Part shown: positions 8,251 through 17,789 of the stretch, one piece after another | Layout: each line of letters opens with the position of its first letter | How positions within the stretch are numbered: position 1 is the stretch's first letter | Assembly: GCF_024213665.1 (NCBI RefSeq) | Contig: NZ_JANAVP010000004.1 | Location: forward strand, 124,001 to 188,000 | Length of the DNA: 64,000 nt | DNA from: Streptomyces sp. A3M-1-3 | GTDB taxonomy: Bacteria > Actinomycetota > Actinomycetes > Streptomycetales > Streptomycetaceae | Reading direction: 5' to 3' | Program-made: the position numbers and the translations under genes | The notes under the pieces: model-generated | What the model was told of the DNA's origin: nothing | The model's input: the letters and a program-made list of their open reading frames with translations, nothing else | Database searches by the model: none

Positions 8251-10556
8251 ATACCCCGAACACTCACGTCCTGTATCTCGCACTCGGCGAGTACCGGGTC
8301 GCGGCCACCCAGGCACACGTTAAGTCGCTGGCCGATTCCGGACGGCGGGTCGTCCTGGTCATTCCGGACAACGACCTGTGGTCGCAGGCACCGGACCTTC
8401 CGGACGTCGAGATCGTGCGGCTGAAGCCCGGCAAGCGCGGATCCGTCCACAAGGCCGCCCGGAAACTCCTCGCGGACAAGGCCGGCCCGCTCGCCGCGGC
8501 CGATCTCCTTGTCGCGGGCGACGCGCATGCGCTGCCCGTCGCCTGGGCCGCACTGCGCAAGCGCCCCGGTCTGCCGCTGCGCCTCGAGCCGTACGAGACC
8601 GACGGACGGCTGACCGAGCCCGCCGGTCTCGCGGTGCTCACCCCCTGGTACCCCTCGCCCAACAACCCGTTCGCCGGCGCGTTCGTCCGGTCGTCCACCG
8701 AGGCGGTCCACGGGCGTTTCGAACGCGTGTCGATCCTGCACACCGAGGACTGGGCGGGCAAGGCCGGCCCGGCCCTGCGGGACGCGATCATGGCCACCGC
8801 GGACCGGCTGGTCGGCGCGCCCGAACTCGTGCCCGTACTCGACACCGACGAAGGCGTCCTGACCAGGGTGCCGGTTCCGCTGATCGCCCGCGGCCAGTAC
8901 GCCGACTGGGTCACCGCCCAGGAGCGGATGCTCCGCAAGGCCCTGCCGACCGGGTATATCGAGGCCCCGGTCATACACGCTCACACCGCCATCTACGGCG
9001 GCGTACTGGCGATGCGGCTCAGCAGGCCCGGTGCCCGGATCGTGGTGACCGAGCACGCCACCTTCCTCGACAAGATCTTCAAGCAGCCGGCCGCACGCGA
9101 GCTGTACGAGCAGGTCGTCGACCGCGCGGACGAATTCCTGTGCGTCGGCAGCGAGCTGCGCTCGAAGATCATCGCCGAGTTCCCGCGCTTCCGGGACAAG
9201 ATCCGGATCGTCCCCAACGTCGTGAACTTCGAGCAGTTCACCGCCGGGCCCCAGCGGTCTGCCAACCTGCTCCGGTGGCTCTACCTCGGCCGTCTGATCG
9301 AGCACAAGGGCGTACGGACCCTTCTCGAAGCCTTCGCGGAGGTCGCCGAGAGGGAGCCCGAGGCCACCCTGACGATGGTCGGCTCCGGAAAGCTGGAGGA
9401 GGCGCTGCGCGCCCGGGGCGAGGAACTCGGTCTGGGAGAGCGGTTCCGGATCCTCCCGCCGGTACCCCCCGAGGACGTCAACGCGCTGATGCACCAGCAC
9501 GATCTGCTGGTGCACGCGAGCCACTACGAGACGTTCGGCATGACGATCGTCGAGGCCATCGCCGCCGGGCTGCCCGTGCTGGTCACCCGCAGCTGCGGTC
9601 CGGAGGAGACGCTGGACGGCATCGAGCACCTGGCCGGCGCTCTGGTGGACGTCAGCGACGACCCCCGGGTGCTCTCCGGCGCGTACTGGCAACTGCGCGA
9701 CCGGGTGGGTGAGCTGGATCTGCCGGGTGCCCGTGCGGCCCTGCTGGCCCGCTACTGCCGCGACGTGGTCGGCGACCGGCTCATGGAGCTGTACGAGGAC
9801 CGGGCCCCGGCCGTCGCCCCCGCCGTCGCTCCGGCAGTCGCCCTCGCCGAGCCCGCCGGGAAGCCGGAGCAGACGCCGGCAGCACCGGTCAGCAGCGCGG
9901 AAGTCCCGGCGTCCGCCGAGGAGTCCGGTGCCTATACGGCCGGCCACGTGCCCGGCCGGGTGGTGCTGCTCGCCCTCACCCCGGCCCGGCCGCGCCGGGT
10001 CTCCGACTTCGCGAACTTCCTGGCCGCCCGGGGGGTCGCCGTCGACCTGGTGACGGCCAGACAAGGGGTCTGGGCACAGACCGGGCTCGACCCGAGCGTA
10101 CGGATCATCAGCATCGAGACGGCGGAGCGGTATCTGCGCATCCCGCGCGGGGAGCGTTTCCTGGTCTACCGCGCGCCCCGCGGGGTGCTGACCCGCGCCG
10201 CCCGGGTGGCGACCCGTCCCCGCGGCACGATCGCGCCGGAGCTCGCGGTGGCGGCGGCGAGCCGGGGTCACAAGCGGCTGGCCGACGCCTTCCACAAGCG
10301 GGTCTTCCAGCGCGGCTACAAGGTGCTCCGGCCCACGATCCTGTCCCGTATCGCCAAGCGCGACGCGCTCCCGCAGTTGCGGCTCGACCAGACGGACCAT
10401 GTGTTCGTCTGCGACGTGAACTCGACGACGGCAGGCTGGCGGATCGCCCGGGCCTATCCGCACCTGCCGGTGACCAACAGCATGGACACCGAGCTGTTCG
10501 CGCACCTGCCCGTGGTTGACCAGGATTCAGCTCCGGAAGCGGCAGGCGAACGGTGA
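8247..10556 (+). CDS. Three-part glycosyltransferase with central GT4 domain (769 aa)
   Basis: Starts at the GTG that overlaps the upstream TGA (GTGA), and itself overlaps the epimerase start by GTGA. Three parts are visible. Residues 1 to about 125 form a half Rossmann-like domain (HVLYLALGEYRVAATQAH). A complete GT4 enzyme covers about 130-510 (LTPWYPSPNNPFAGAFVRSS, VVTEHATFLDKIF, WLYLGRLIEHKGVRTL, HASHYETFGMTIVEAIAAG with the E-x7-E pair). After an Ala/Pro linker (APAVAPAVAPAVALAEPAG), about 200 residues begin RVVLLALTPARPRRVSDFAN and look like the N-terminal domain again. A GT4 enzyme normally has 350-420 residues, so this is a fusion or internal duplication. The acceptor is unknown. Confidence 0.85.
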   Translation: MNTPNTHVLYLALGEYRVAATQAHVKSLADSGRRVVLVIPDNDLWSQAPDLPDVEIVRLKPGKRGSVHKAARKLLADKAGPLAAADLLVAGDAHALPVAWAALRKRPGLPLRLEPYETDGRLTEPAGLAVLTPWYPSPNNPFAGAFVRSSTEAVHGRFERVSILHTEDWAGKAGPALRDAIMATADRLVGAPELVPVLDTDEGVLTRVPVPLIARGQYADWVTAQERMLRKALPTGYIEAPVIHAHTAIYGGVLAMRLSRPGARIVVTEHATFLDKIFKQPAARELYEQVVDRADEFLCVGSELRSKIIAEFPRFRDKIRIVPNVVNFEQFTAGPQRSANLLRWLYLGRLIEHKGVRTLLEAFAEVAEREPEATLTMVGSGKLEEALRARGEELGLGERFRILPPVPPEDVNALMHQHDLLVHASHYETFGMTIVEAIAAGLPVLVTRSCGPEETLDGIEHLAGALVDVSDDPRVLSGAYWQLRDRVGELDLPGARAALLARYCRDVVGDRLMELYEDRAPAVAPAVAPAVALAEPAGKPEQTPAAPVSSAEVPASAEESGAYTAGHVPGRVVLLALTPARPRRVSDFANFLAARGVAVDLVTARQGVWAQTGLDPSVRIISIETAERYLRIPRGERFLVYRAPRGVLTRAARVATRPRGTIAPELAVAAASRGHKRLADAFHKRVFQRGYKVLRPTILSRIAKRDALPQLRLDQTDHVFVCDVNSTTAGWRIARAYPHLPVTNSMDTELFAHLPVVDQDSAPEAAGER

Positions 10557-11650
10557 AGGTCATCAGTATCGTCGGGGCACGCCCTCAGTTGGTGAAGCTA
10601 GCTCCCGTGGCAGCCGCCTTCGCGCAGACTGCCCATCGGCACCTGATCGTGCACACGGGCCAGCACTACGACGCGGATCTCTCGGACGTCTTCTTCTCAG
10701 GGCTGGGGATCCCTGATCCGGACATTCACCTCGGGGCCGGGTCGGGCAGTCACGGGGTCCAGACCGGTGCGGTGCTCTCCGCTCTGGACCCGGTGCTGTC
10801 CGCAGAGCGGCCGGACTGGGTACTCGTCTACGGCGACACCAATTCGACGTTGGCCGGTGCACTGTCCGCGGTGAAACAGCACCTGCCTGTCGCCCATCTC
10901 GAGGCCGGACTACGCTCGTTCAACCGTCGCATGCCGGAGGAGCACAACCGCGTGCTCACCGATCACTGTGCCGACCTGCTGCTGGCGCCCACCGAGGAGG
11001 CGATGCGGCACCTGGCCAACGAGGGTCTCGCACACCGGTCCGAGCTCGCCGGTGACGTGATGGTCGACATCTGTCTGAAGGTCCGGGACGCGGTCCTCGC
11101 CGACGCGGGGCCGCTGCCGTCGCTTCCCGACGGGATCGATCCAGCGCAGCCGTTCCTGCTGGCGACCCTGCATCGGCCCGACAACACCGACGACCCGGCC
11201 CGGCTGTCTGCCATCCTCGCGACGCTGGCACGACTCCCTGTCCCGGTAGCTCTCCTGGCCCACCCGCGTCTCGTCGCGCGCGCCGAGCAGCACGGCATCA
11301 AGCTGGAGCAGGGGGCGGTGCGCGTCGGCACGCCGCTCCCCTACGCCGGACTCATAGCGGCCGTACTCGCCTCCTCCGGAGTGGTCACCGACTCCGGTGG
11401 CCTGCAGAAAGAGGCCTTCCTCCTCGGCCGGGCCTGCACCACCGTGCGCCCGGAGACGGAGTGGATCGAGACGCTAGAAGACGGCTGGAACGCCTTGGTC
11501 CCCAGCCCGCAGGACTTGACTCCCACCGAATGGGCCACGATCGCCACCCGCCCGGCCCCCGCTGCCGCACGTGCCACCCCGTACGGAGACGGCCGGGCCG
11601 CTCAACGGGTCGTCCAGCTGATGGAACGAGCCGGCGGTCTTCAGCCGTAA
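10553..11650 (+). CDS. Non-hydrolysing UDP-sugar 2-epimerase (WecB/WbpI family, 365 aa)
   Basis: Inverts C2 of a UDP-2-acetamido sugar. The start MKVISIVGARPQLVKLAPV, YGDTNSTLAGALSA, HLEAGLRSFNRRMPEEHNR and GVVTDSGGLQKEAFLLGR mark the family. In WecB/MnaA enzymes the stretch after HxEAGLR contains a GDxYSPxPEE-type insert; here it is the shorter SFNRRMPEE form that I associate with WbpI-type epimerases acting on UDP-2,3-diacetamido-glucuronate. With the WbpA/B/D/E-like genes of the island, I favour the WbpI role, but UDP-GlcNAc 2-epimerase remains possible. Last gene of the plus-strand operon, ended by a convergent hairpin. Confidence 0.85.
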   Translation: MKVISIVGARPQLVKLAPVAAAFAQTAHRHLIVHTGQHYDADLSDVFFSGLGIPDPDIHLGAGSGSHGVQTGAVLSALDPVLSAERPDWVLVYGDTNSTLAGALSAVKQHLPVAHLEAGLRSFNRRMPEEHNRVLTDHCADLLLAPTEEAMRHLANEGLAHRSELAGDVMVDICLKVRDAVLADAGPLPSLPDGIDPAQPFLLATLHRPDNTDDPARLSAILATLARLPVPVALLAHPRLVARAEQHGIKLEQGAVRVGTPLPYAGLIAAVLASSGVVTDSGGLQKEAFLLGRACTTVRPETEWIETLEDGWNALVPSPQDLTPTEWATIATRPAPAAARATPYGDGRAAQRVVQLMERAGGLQP

Positions 11651-11655
11651 GAAAG

Positions 11656-11695
11656 CGGACAGCTCCCTGGCCGGGAAGGGCCGGGGAGCTGTCCG
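11656..11695. terminator. Bidirectional terminator between convergent glycan operons
   Basis: 17-bp inverted repeat with one G-T wobble (CGGACAGCTCCCTGGCC at 11656-11672, GGCCGGGGAGCTGTCCG at 11679-11695) and a 6-nt loop. It lies 5 nt after the epimerase stop and 15 nt from the stop of the convergent glycosyltransferase. Confidence 0.8.
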
Positions 11696-11710
11696 AGGTA
11701 CATCAGAAGA

Positions 11711-13258
11711 TCACGAGAGATCGGCGAGCAACCGTTCGTACAGGGCGACGTACCTCTCGGTCTGAGCCTCCCAGCTCCACTCGTCCAGCATTCCGGGACG
11801 GTCGTACGGCCTGCGGAACCGCTCCCTGTCGCCCAGGACCGCTTCCACCGCACGGGCCAGGTCCTTGGTGTCCTCTGAACGGAAGACCAAGCCATTGCCC
11901 ACCCGGCCGACCTCGTCGGCCATGGCCTTCACATCGCTGACCACCACGGGCAGACGAGCCTGCATGAACTCGAAGAACTTGGTGCTCAGCGCGACTTCGT
12001 GGTTGACCGGCCCCTTCCGGAGGGGGTGTACCCCGATGTCCGCCGTGGACAGGAAGCCCACCAGGACGTCGTACGGGACGTATGGCATGAAGTGCACTCG
12101 GTCACTCGCGCCAACCTTCGCGGCCTTCTTCCTGAGCGATGCCACGTAGGCCCCATCGAGGTTGTTGGTCACGAAGGCCGCGTGCGTGTGCGGAAGGAAC
12201 TCCAGCGCTTCCACGAGGGTGAGCAGGCCGCGCTGCGGACCGGCGGCACCGCAGTAGACCGCGAGCTGTACCTCGGCGCTCAGGCCGCACGCCGCACGCA
12301 CGTCGCGCGCACCGCTCTCCGTCGCCCATGCCGCGTTCTCGCTCGCCACCAGCTTGGGCGGAGCGTTCAGCGTCACTTCCGGACGCTCGACAAGGCTGTG
12401 TGATGCTTCGAGCATCTCGGCCAGTGCGGGCGAGACGGTGACGACGGCGTCCGCGTACCCGATGTGCTCACGCTCATAGCCGATCTGGGCCGCGAGCCAC
12501 TTCTTGCCCGGCGCGTTCAGGCCGGGGACGAACTCGTGGGCGTCGTAGACGAGCCTGATGGTGCGGCCCGACCGGCGGGCACGGGCGACATAGCGCGCCG
12601 CTACACCGATCATCCGGAAGTCATGGGCGTGGATCAGATCCGGCTTCAGCCGGTCGATCTCCGCCTGGTAACTGATCTCGTAACGGTAGGGAAGCGGGTC
12701 CAGCCGCCGCCACGCCCGGTCCCCCATCAAGGCGGTCCAGACGCGGGCCTCGATGTCTTCGAGGGTTCCGTCGTGCTTCACCCGGGCGCCCAGCGCGACA
12801 GGCGTCTGCTTGGCCCGCGCCTCGATGAAGTCGCGACGCACCTTGGCTGCCACCCGCTGCACGACGAACGGCAGGCCGCGCGTGGTAGGACCCGCGGCGG
12901 ATATGCCCGTGCGCGCTGCGGCGCCGATGCTACCGACCTGCAGTTCGGCGCGATCAACCTCGATCTGGTTGCGCTTGAACTCGGACCGGGCCTTCGACGG
13001 ATACGCGAGGGGATAACGCAGCCGGTGCAGCCGCAGGCGCAGCGTCTTCCTAGCCACCAGGTGCTTCAGCGGAATCCGGTGAACCTGCGCCTGACCGATC
13101 TCATACTCGTCAGCCCCCGCGACCGGCGCCTTCCCCAGGAGGTGGACTTCCCATCCCGCATCGGCCATCGCCCGGGCGCTCTTCTGTACCCGCGAGTCGC
13201 CATCGATCGTGTTGTCCACGAGCATGACGACGCGTCCGGGACGCTTCGCTGGAGTCAC
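11711..13258 (-). CDS. Glycosyltransferase family 4 (515 aa)
   Basis: GT-B glycosyltransferase of the island. It begins at a GTG (13258) after GAGGAAGT and opens RVVMLVDNTIDGDSRVQKSA. The donor domain has VYCGAAGPQRGLLTLVEAL and ALSTKFFEFMQARLPVVVSD. It is clearly paralogous to the enzyme at 16194-17789, sharing an unusually long region of about 150 residues between the N-terminal strand and the DxxHAHDFRM segment. It is the last gene of the minus-strand operon, 39 nt after the dehydrogenase. Donor and acceptor unknown. Confidence 0.9.
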   Translation of the reverse strand: MTPAKRPGRVVMLVDNTIDGDSRVQKSARAMADAGWEVHLLGKAPVAGADEYEIGQAQVHRIPLKHLVARKTLRLRLHRLRYPLAYPSKARSEFKRNQIEVDRAELQVGSIGAAARTGISAAGPTTRGLPFVVQRVAAKVRRDFIEARAKQTPVALGARVKHDGTLEDIEARVWTALMGDRAWRRLDPLPYRYEISYQAEIDRLKPDLIHAHDFRMIGVAARYVARARRSGRTIRLVYDAHEFVPGLNAPGKKWLAAQIGYEREHIGYADAVVTVSPALAEMLEASHSLVERPEVTLNAPPKLVASENAAWATESGARDVRAACGLSAEVQLAVYCGAAGPQRGLLTLVEALEFLPHTHAAFVTNNLDGAYVASLRKKAAKVGASDRVHFMPYVPYDVLVGFLSTADIGVHPLRKGPVNHEVALSTKFFEFMQARLPVVVSDVKAMADEVGRVGNGLVFRSEDTKDLARAVEAVLGDRERFRRPYDRPGMLDEWSWEAQTERYVALYERLLADLS

Positions 13259-13297
13259 TTCACTTCCTCGATTCGTCGGAAGGCGCCGAACAGCGGT

Positions 13298-14581
13298 TCA
13301 GCCACCGATGACGACGCGGCGGACACCTTCCCAGCGGGCCGGGTCCGTGGTGCGGCGGCCGTCGACCAGGACGCGGACGCCCGGCAGGTCGGAGGCGGCC
13401 AGCTCGCGGTACTCCGCGTGGTCGGCCTGCAGGATCGCCGCGGTGACGGCCTGGCCCTCGTGCGGGACGAGACCGTGCGCGACAAGCTCCTCGGCCGTGT
13501 ACATCGGGTCGGAGACGAACGGCACCGCGCCGCGCGCCTTGAGCGCCTCGACGGTCGGGAAGACGCCGGAGAAGGCCGTCTCCTTCACACCGCCGCGGTA
13601 CGCCGCGCCGAGCACCAGGACACCCACACCGTCCAGGTCGCCGTAGGCGGCGGCCAGCAGGTCGACTGCGTACGCCGGCATCGCGGCGTTGGCCTCACGG
13701 GCCGAGCGCACGACGGTCGCCTCCGGGTCGTTCCACAGGTACATCCGCGGGTAGATCGGGATGCAGTGGCCGCCGACTGCGATGCCGGGCTGGTGGATGT
13801 GGCTGTACGGCTGGCTGTTGCAGGCCTCGATGACCTTCTTGACGTCGATGTCGTTCCTGTCGGCGAACCGGGCGAACTGGTTCGCCAGACCGATGTTGAC
13901 GTCGCGGTACGTGGTCTCGGCCAGCTTCGCCAGCTCGGACGCCTCCGCGGTGCCCAGGTCCCACACGCCGTTGGGCTGCGCGAGGTCGGCGCGCTCGTCG
14001 AAGTCGAGAACCTGCTCGTAGAACTCGACACCGTGCTGCGCCGACGCCTCGTCGATACCGCCGACGAGCTTCGGGTAGCGGCGCAGGTCCGCGAAGACGC
14101 GGCCGGTCAGCACCCGCTCCGGGCTGAAGACGAGGTGGAAGTCCTTGCCGGCGGTCAGGCCGGAGCCCTGCTCCAGCATCGGCGCCCAGCGGGTGCGGGT
14201 GGTGCCGACGGGCAGCGTGGTCTCGTACGACACCAGGGTGCCGGGCTTGAGACCCGCGGCGATCGCCTTGGTCGCGGAGTCCATCCAGCCGAAGTCCGGC
14301 ACGCCCTCGCCGTCGACGAACAGCGGCACGACGACCACGACGGCGTCGGACTGGGCGACAGCGGCGGCGGTGTCCGTCGTCGCGGAGAGCAGACCGGCGC
14401 CGACGGTCTCCTTGAGCAGACGGTCGAGGTCGTGCTCGCCCGGGAAGGGCTCGGTGCCGGCGTTGACCAGCTCGACGACCTTCTCGTTGACGTCGGCGCC
14501 GATCACGCGGTGGCCCTTGGCGGCGAACTGCACGGCGAGCGGCAGGCCGATCTTGCCGAGAGCGACTACACAGATATTCAT
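13298..14581 (-). CDS. UDP-N-acetyl-hexosamine 6-dehydrogenase (WbpA/WecC family, 427 aa)
   Basis: NAD-dependent two-step oxidation of a UDP-HexNAc to the uronic acid. The start at 14581 (MNICVVALGKIGLPLAVQFA) forms an ATGA overlap with the GT2 gene; a longer open frame upstream lies inside that gene and is rejected. The Rossmann motif is at residues 4-18. The central domain contains TTLPVGTTRTRW, VFSPERVLTGR and AETTYRDVNIGLANQFARFA; the catalytic cysteine is C273 in VGGHCIPIYP. The family does not separate GlcNAc (WbpA) from ManNAc (WecC) by inspection. The co-encoded WbpB/E/D-like genes favour UDP-GlcNAc 6-dehydrogenase. Confidence 0.92.
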   Translation of the reverse strand: MNICVVALGKIGLPLAVQFAAKGHRVIGADVNEKVVELVNAGTEPFPGEHDLDRLLKETVGAGLLSATTDTAAAVAQSDAVVVVVPLFVDGEGVPDFGWMDSATKAIAAGLKPGTLVSYETTLPVGTTRTRWAPMLEQGSGLTAGKDFHLVFSPERVLTGRVFADLRRYPKLVGGIDEASAQHGVEFYEQVLDFDERADLAQPNGVWDLGTAEASELAKLAETTYRDVNIGLANQFARFADRNDIDVKKVIEACNSQPYSHIHQPGIAVGGHCIPIYPRMYLWNDPEATVVRSAREANAAMPAYAVDLLAAAYGDLDGVGVLVLGAAYRGGVKETAFSGVFPTVEALKARGAVPFVSDPMYTAEELVAHGLVPHEGQAVTAAILQADHAEYRELAASDLPGVRVLVDGRRTTDPARWEGVRRVVIGG

Positions 14582-16197
14582 CGGGTTACTTTCCTCTTCA
14601 ACCGGGACAGCTGGCGCCGGATTCGTACGCGGGTGGCGGGCTTGGGCTCCCACAGCGGAGCGGTCGTGATCGTCAGCCACCCTCTGGGGTTCGCGTTGGC
14701 GTGGATGCGATACGGGTGGTCGCGCCGCCAGCGGCGGGCCAGCGGCAGGGGCATCCCCTGGGTCTTGACCGGGATCTCGTATGTCGAGCCGGCCACGTCG
14801 AGATAGACCCGCACACCGAGCTTCGCCTTGCGGCGCTCGACCGGGATCCGGGCATGCAGGACCGCGCCGTCGGCATCCGTCTCACGGGTCAACTCCCCTA
14901 CCACGGACGGGAGTTCGTTCCCCGCGGACAGACACCTGCCGGCGGCTGTGGTCGCGGTCCTGGGCAGCTCGCCGGGGACCAGCCGCACGACCGGGTTGCC
15001 GATGTCGCCGGCGGCCCGGATCCGTACGGAGACGGCGACGGAAATCTCGCCGTCCTCCTGCTCCCAGCCCGCCGAGACCAGCCGCACCGCGTCCGCGACC
15101 GCCTTGGGCTCCGGGTTCAGGATCTCGAACGTGCGGTCCGGCAGACCGAGTTCGTCCCGGAAGCCCGGGTAGCGGACGTACGCCCGCCCGTCCTCGATCA
15201 GCAGCGGCGGGGCGCCGCGCTCGGCCTCCGAGCTGATCGCCCGGACCAGCTCGGCCACGGCTCCGCGCCGGGCCAGGCTGATCCTGACCCGCCGCTTGAC
15301 ATCAATGGCATCGCGGACCGCGTCCGTGAAGTACGCGTCCGCCAGTTCGCGGATGCCGTCGCAGACTTCCTGCTGTACCTGCGGATCAAGGAGAAGGAAG
15401 TCGTCCTGGACGAGCTTGGGGATCTCCCAGGTGAAGTGCCGCTCGAAGACGGCGTCCTGCTTGGGGCCGGCCTCGATGAGCCCGGCCGCGAACTTCATGA
15501 TCTCCGCCGTGCAGCGCAGCCGGACCAGATGGTCCGAGCGGTACGTGATGTTGCTCGCGTCGCCGCGCTTGACCGCGTAGTAGTACTTGTAGTCCGCGAG
15601 CACGGACACCTTCCGGGCCCGGATGCAGGCCTCGAGGGTGAACGGCATGTCGCTGCCGACCGGAAGGTCCTCGGGGAAGCGCAGCTTGTGCTGCTCCACG
15701 AGGTCCCGGCGGAAGAGCTTGATGTTGGCCAGCGTGAACGGCAGCGCCGAGTCGTACAGGCTGATGTCCGGGTCGGACTTCTGGAACAGCGCCTGATGCG
15801 CGTAACGCCCGTTGGTGCCGACCATCCTGCCGATCACCACGTCGGACTCGTGCTCGTCGGCGTAGGCGACCATCCGCTCCAGCGCCTCGGTGCCGAGGTA
15901 GTCGTCCGCGCCGATGAAGAAGACGAAACGCCCGGTGGCCACCTCCAGGGCCCGGTTGCTCGGAGCAGCCGGGCCACCGGAGTTGGCCTGGTGGATCACC
16001 TTGAAGGTGCCCGGATAGCGCGCGGCGAAGCGGTCGAGCTCCTTGCCGCTCTTGTCGGTCGACCCGTCGTCGACCGCTACGATCTCGAGCCGCTCCAGCC
16101 CGATGCTCTGCTTGACGAGCGACTTCAGACAGTCCGTCAGGTAGGGCATCGTGTTGTAGACGGCCACGATGACCGTGACGTCCGGCGTTCTGGTCAT
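14578..16197 (-). CDS. Glycosyltransferase family 2 with C-terminal beta domain (539 aa)
   Basis: Inverting GT-A enzyme. The start at 16197 (MTRTPDVTVIVAVYNTMPYL) overlaps the upstream gene by ATGA; the longer open frame to 16317 lies inside that gene. Motifs: VDDGSTDKSG, ANSGGPAAPSNRAL, and the DxD-type metal site IGADDYLG. The core ends near residue 330. About 200 further residues (from GYPGFRDELGL-like sequence to PLWEPKPATRVRIRRQLSRL) look like a beta-rich accessory domain, as in TagF- or WbbL-linked enzymes of actinobacteria. No membrane helix is visible. Probably adds a residue to the island's polymer. Confidence 0.9.
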   Translation of the reverse strand: MTRTPDVTVIVAVYNTMPYLTDCLKSLVKQSIGLERLEIVAVDDGSTDKSGKELDRFAARYPGTFKVIHQANSGGPAAPSNRALEVATGRFVFFIGADDYLGTEALERMVAYADEHESDVVIGRMVGTNGRYAHQALFQKSDPDISLYDSALPFTLANIKLFRRDLVEQHKLRFPEDLPVGSDMPFTLEACIRARKVSVLADYKYYYAVKRGDASNITYRSDHLVRLRCTAEIMKFAAGLIEAGPKQDAVFERHFTWEIPKLVQDDFLLLDPQVQQEVCDGIRELADAYFTDAVRDAIDVKRRVRISLARRGAVAELVRAISSEAERGAPPLLIEDGRAYVRYPGFRDELGLPDRTFEILNPEPKAVADAVRLVSAGWEQEDGEISVAVSVRIRAAGDIGNPVVRLVPGELPRTATTAAGRCLSAGNELPSVVGELTRETDADGAVLHARIPVERRKAKLGVRVYLDVAGSTYEIPVKTQGMPLPLARRWRRDHPYRIHANANPRGWLTITTAPLWEPKPATRVRIRRQLSRLKRKVTR

Positions 16198-17789
16198 ACC
16201 CCCGCCCCGTCGGCGACTTCCTGCTGTCCGGCCGCTTCGGCCACCACTCGCTCGCTGCCGGGCACCAGGCGCGTGTAGACGCGGTCCAGGTTCTCCGCCT
16301 GCGCCTCCCAGGTCCACTGCTCCAGCAGCCCCGGGGTGTCGTACACGTCCCGGTACTTATTGGGGTCGGCCAGCACGGCCTTCACCGCGCGGGTGTAGTC
16401 CTCCACATCCTCGGCCTTGAAGACCTCGCCCTGTCCGGTCTCCGCGACCATCGCGCCCATCGTCTTCACATCACTCACGACGAACGGCAGCCGTGCGTGC
16501 GAGTACTCGAAGAACTTGGTGATCAGGGCGATCTCGTGGTTCGGCCAGTGGTGGATCGGAATGACGCCGATGTCCGCCGCCGAGAGGAACGGGACGACCT
16601 GGTAGTGCGGCACGTACGGCAGGATGTGCAGCCGGTCGCGCACACCCAGCTCCTCGGCCCGCCGCGCCAGGCCCTTCATGTACTCCGAGTTGGGCCGCAG
16701 CACGACGAACGCCACATGCAGCTCGGACAGTTGCGGCAGCGACTCGACCATGATGTCGAGGCCGCGCTGCGGGGCCGCCGCACCGCTGTACACGGAGAGC
16801 GGGACGTCCGGGCCGATGCCGCACAGCTCGCGCAGGTCCGGAACCGGCTCCGCGGCCTGCTCGGGCGACACCTCCTCCTCGGGCGCGTTGAGCACGATCG
16901 ACGGCTTCTCGCTGAGGTTGTGCCCCTCGGCGAGCATGTCCGCGAGCGTGTCGGAGACGGTCAGCACGGCGTCGGCGTACTTCGAGTACTCGCGCTCATG
17001 CCCGATCTGGGCCACGTGCCAGCGCGGGTGCGGGTCCCACGGCTTGATGCCCGAGACCAACTCGTGCGCGTCCCACACCAGCTTGACGTCACGGCCCGTG
17101 GCGCGGCCCCGGAGAGCCGCGCGGGCGCCGACGCCGAGCATGCGGAAGTCGTTGGCGTGGATCAGGTCGGGCTCGAGCGCGTCGAGGACCTTGCCGTACG
17201 CCAGCTCCAGGTCCCACAGGTACGGGTCGAGCTTGCGCCAGGCCCGGTCGCCCATGACCCGCAGCCAGAAGGCCGTGGTCAACCGGTCGAGGGTGGAGTC
17301 CATCTGCTTGCGGCGCTGCTCGAGCGCGTTCGTCTGCCGGACGCGCGCCCCGACCCAGCGGCTCTGCACCTTGGCCGCCACACGCGGCACGGCCAGCCGG
17401 AGCTTGGTCACGGCCGAACCCTGCTGCTGGGCCAGGATGAGCCGCATGTTGAGGTCGACCCGCCAGGCCCTGGCCTTCTGCCGGCGGTACGCGGCGAGCG
17501 GACCCACCGGGTAGGCCAGCGGCGAGCGGAGCACGGCACGACGGTACTCGTGCCGGCGCCGCTGCATCGGGCCGGGCACGCGCAGCAGCCTGACCTCCGC
17601 GTCACCGAGCTGCCAGCTCTGGCCCTTCCTGGTGGGCGACTTGCCGAGGAGGACGACCTCCCAGCCGGCCGCCGCCGCGGAGCGCGCTTCCTTCTGGACG
17701 CGCGAGTCGCCGTTCACGCCGTTGTCGACGAGCATGACGACGCGACCGCGGGTGCCTCGCTGCTGGCTCGGGATACGGTCAGGCTCCAT
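16194..17789 (-). CDS. Glycosyltransferase family 4 (531 aa)
   Basis: GT-B glycosyltransferase. The start at the ATG 17789 (MEPDRIPSQQRGTRGRVVML) overlaps the oxidoreductase stop by 11 nt; codons further upstream lie inside that gene. The opening RVVMLVDNGVNGDSRVQKEA and the later VWDAHELVSGI, AQIGHEREYSKYADAVLTVS and ALITKFFEYSHARLPFVVSD parallel the enzyme at 11711-13258 residue by residue, so the two are paralogues within one operon. They probably make successive or alternative linkages. It is translationally coupled to the GT2 gene downstream (ATGA). Confidence 0.9.
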   Translation of the reverse strand: MEPDRIPSQQRGTRGRVVMLVDNGVNGDSRVQKEARSAAAAGWEVVLLGKSPTRKGQSWQLGDAEVRLLRVPGPMQRRRHEYRRAVLRSPLAYPVGPLAAYRRQKARAWRVDLNMRLILAQQQGSAVTKLRLAVPRVAAKVQSRWVGARVRQTNALEQRRKQMDSTLDRLTTAFWLRVMGDRAWRKLDPYLWDLELAYGKVLDALEPDLIHANDFRMLGVGARAALRGRATGRDVKLVWDAHELVSGIKPWDPHPRWHVAQIGHEREYSKYADAVLTVSDTLADMLAEGHNLSEKPSIVLNAPEEEVSPEQAAEPVPDLRELCGIGPDVPLSVYSGAAAPQRGLDIMVESLPQLSELHVAFVVLRPNSEYMKGLARRAEELGVRDRLHILPYVPHYQVVPFLSAADIGVIPIHHWPNHEIALITKFFEYSHARLPFVVSDVKTMGAMVAETGQGEVFKAEDVEDYTRAVKAVLADPNKYRDVYDTPGLLEQWTWEAQAENLDRVYTRLVPGSERVVAEAAGQQEVADGAGV

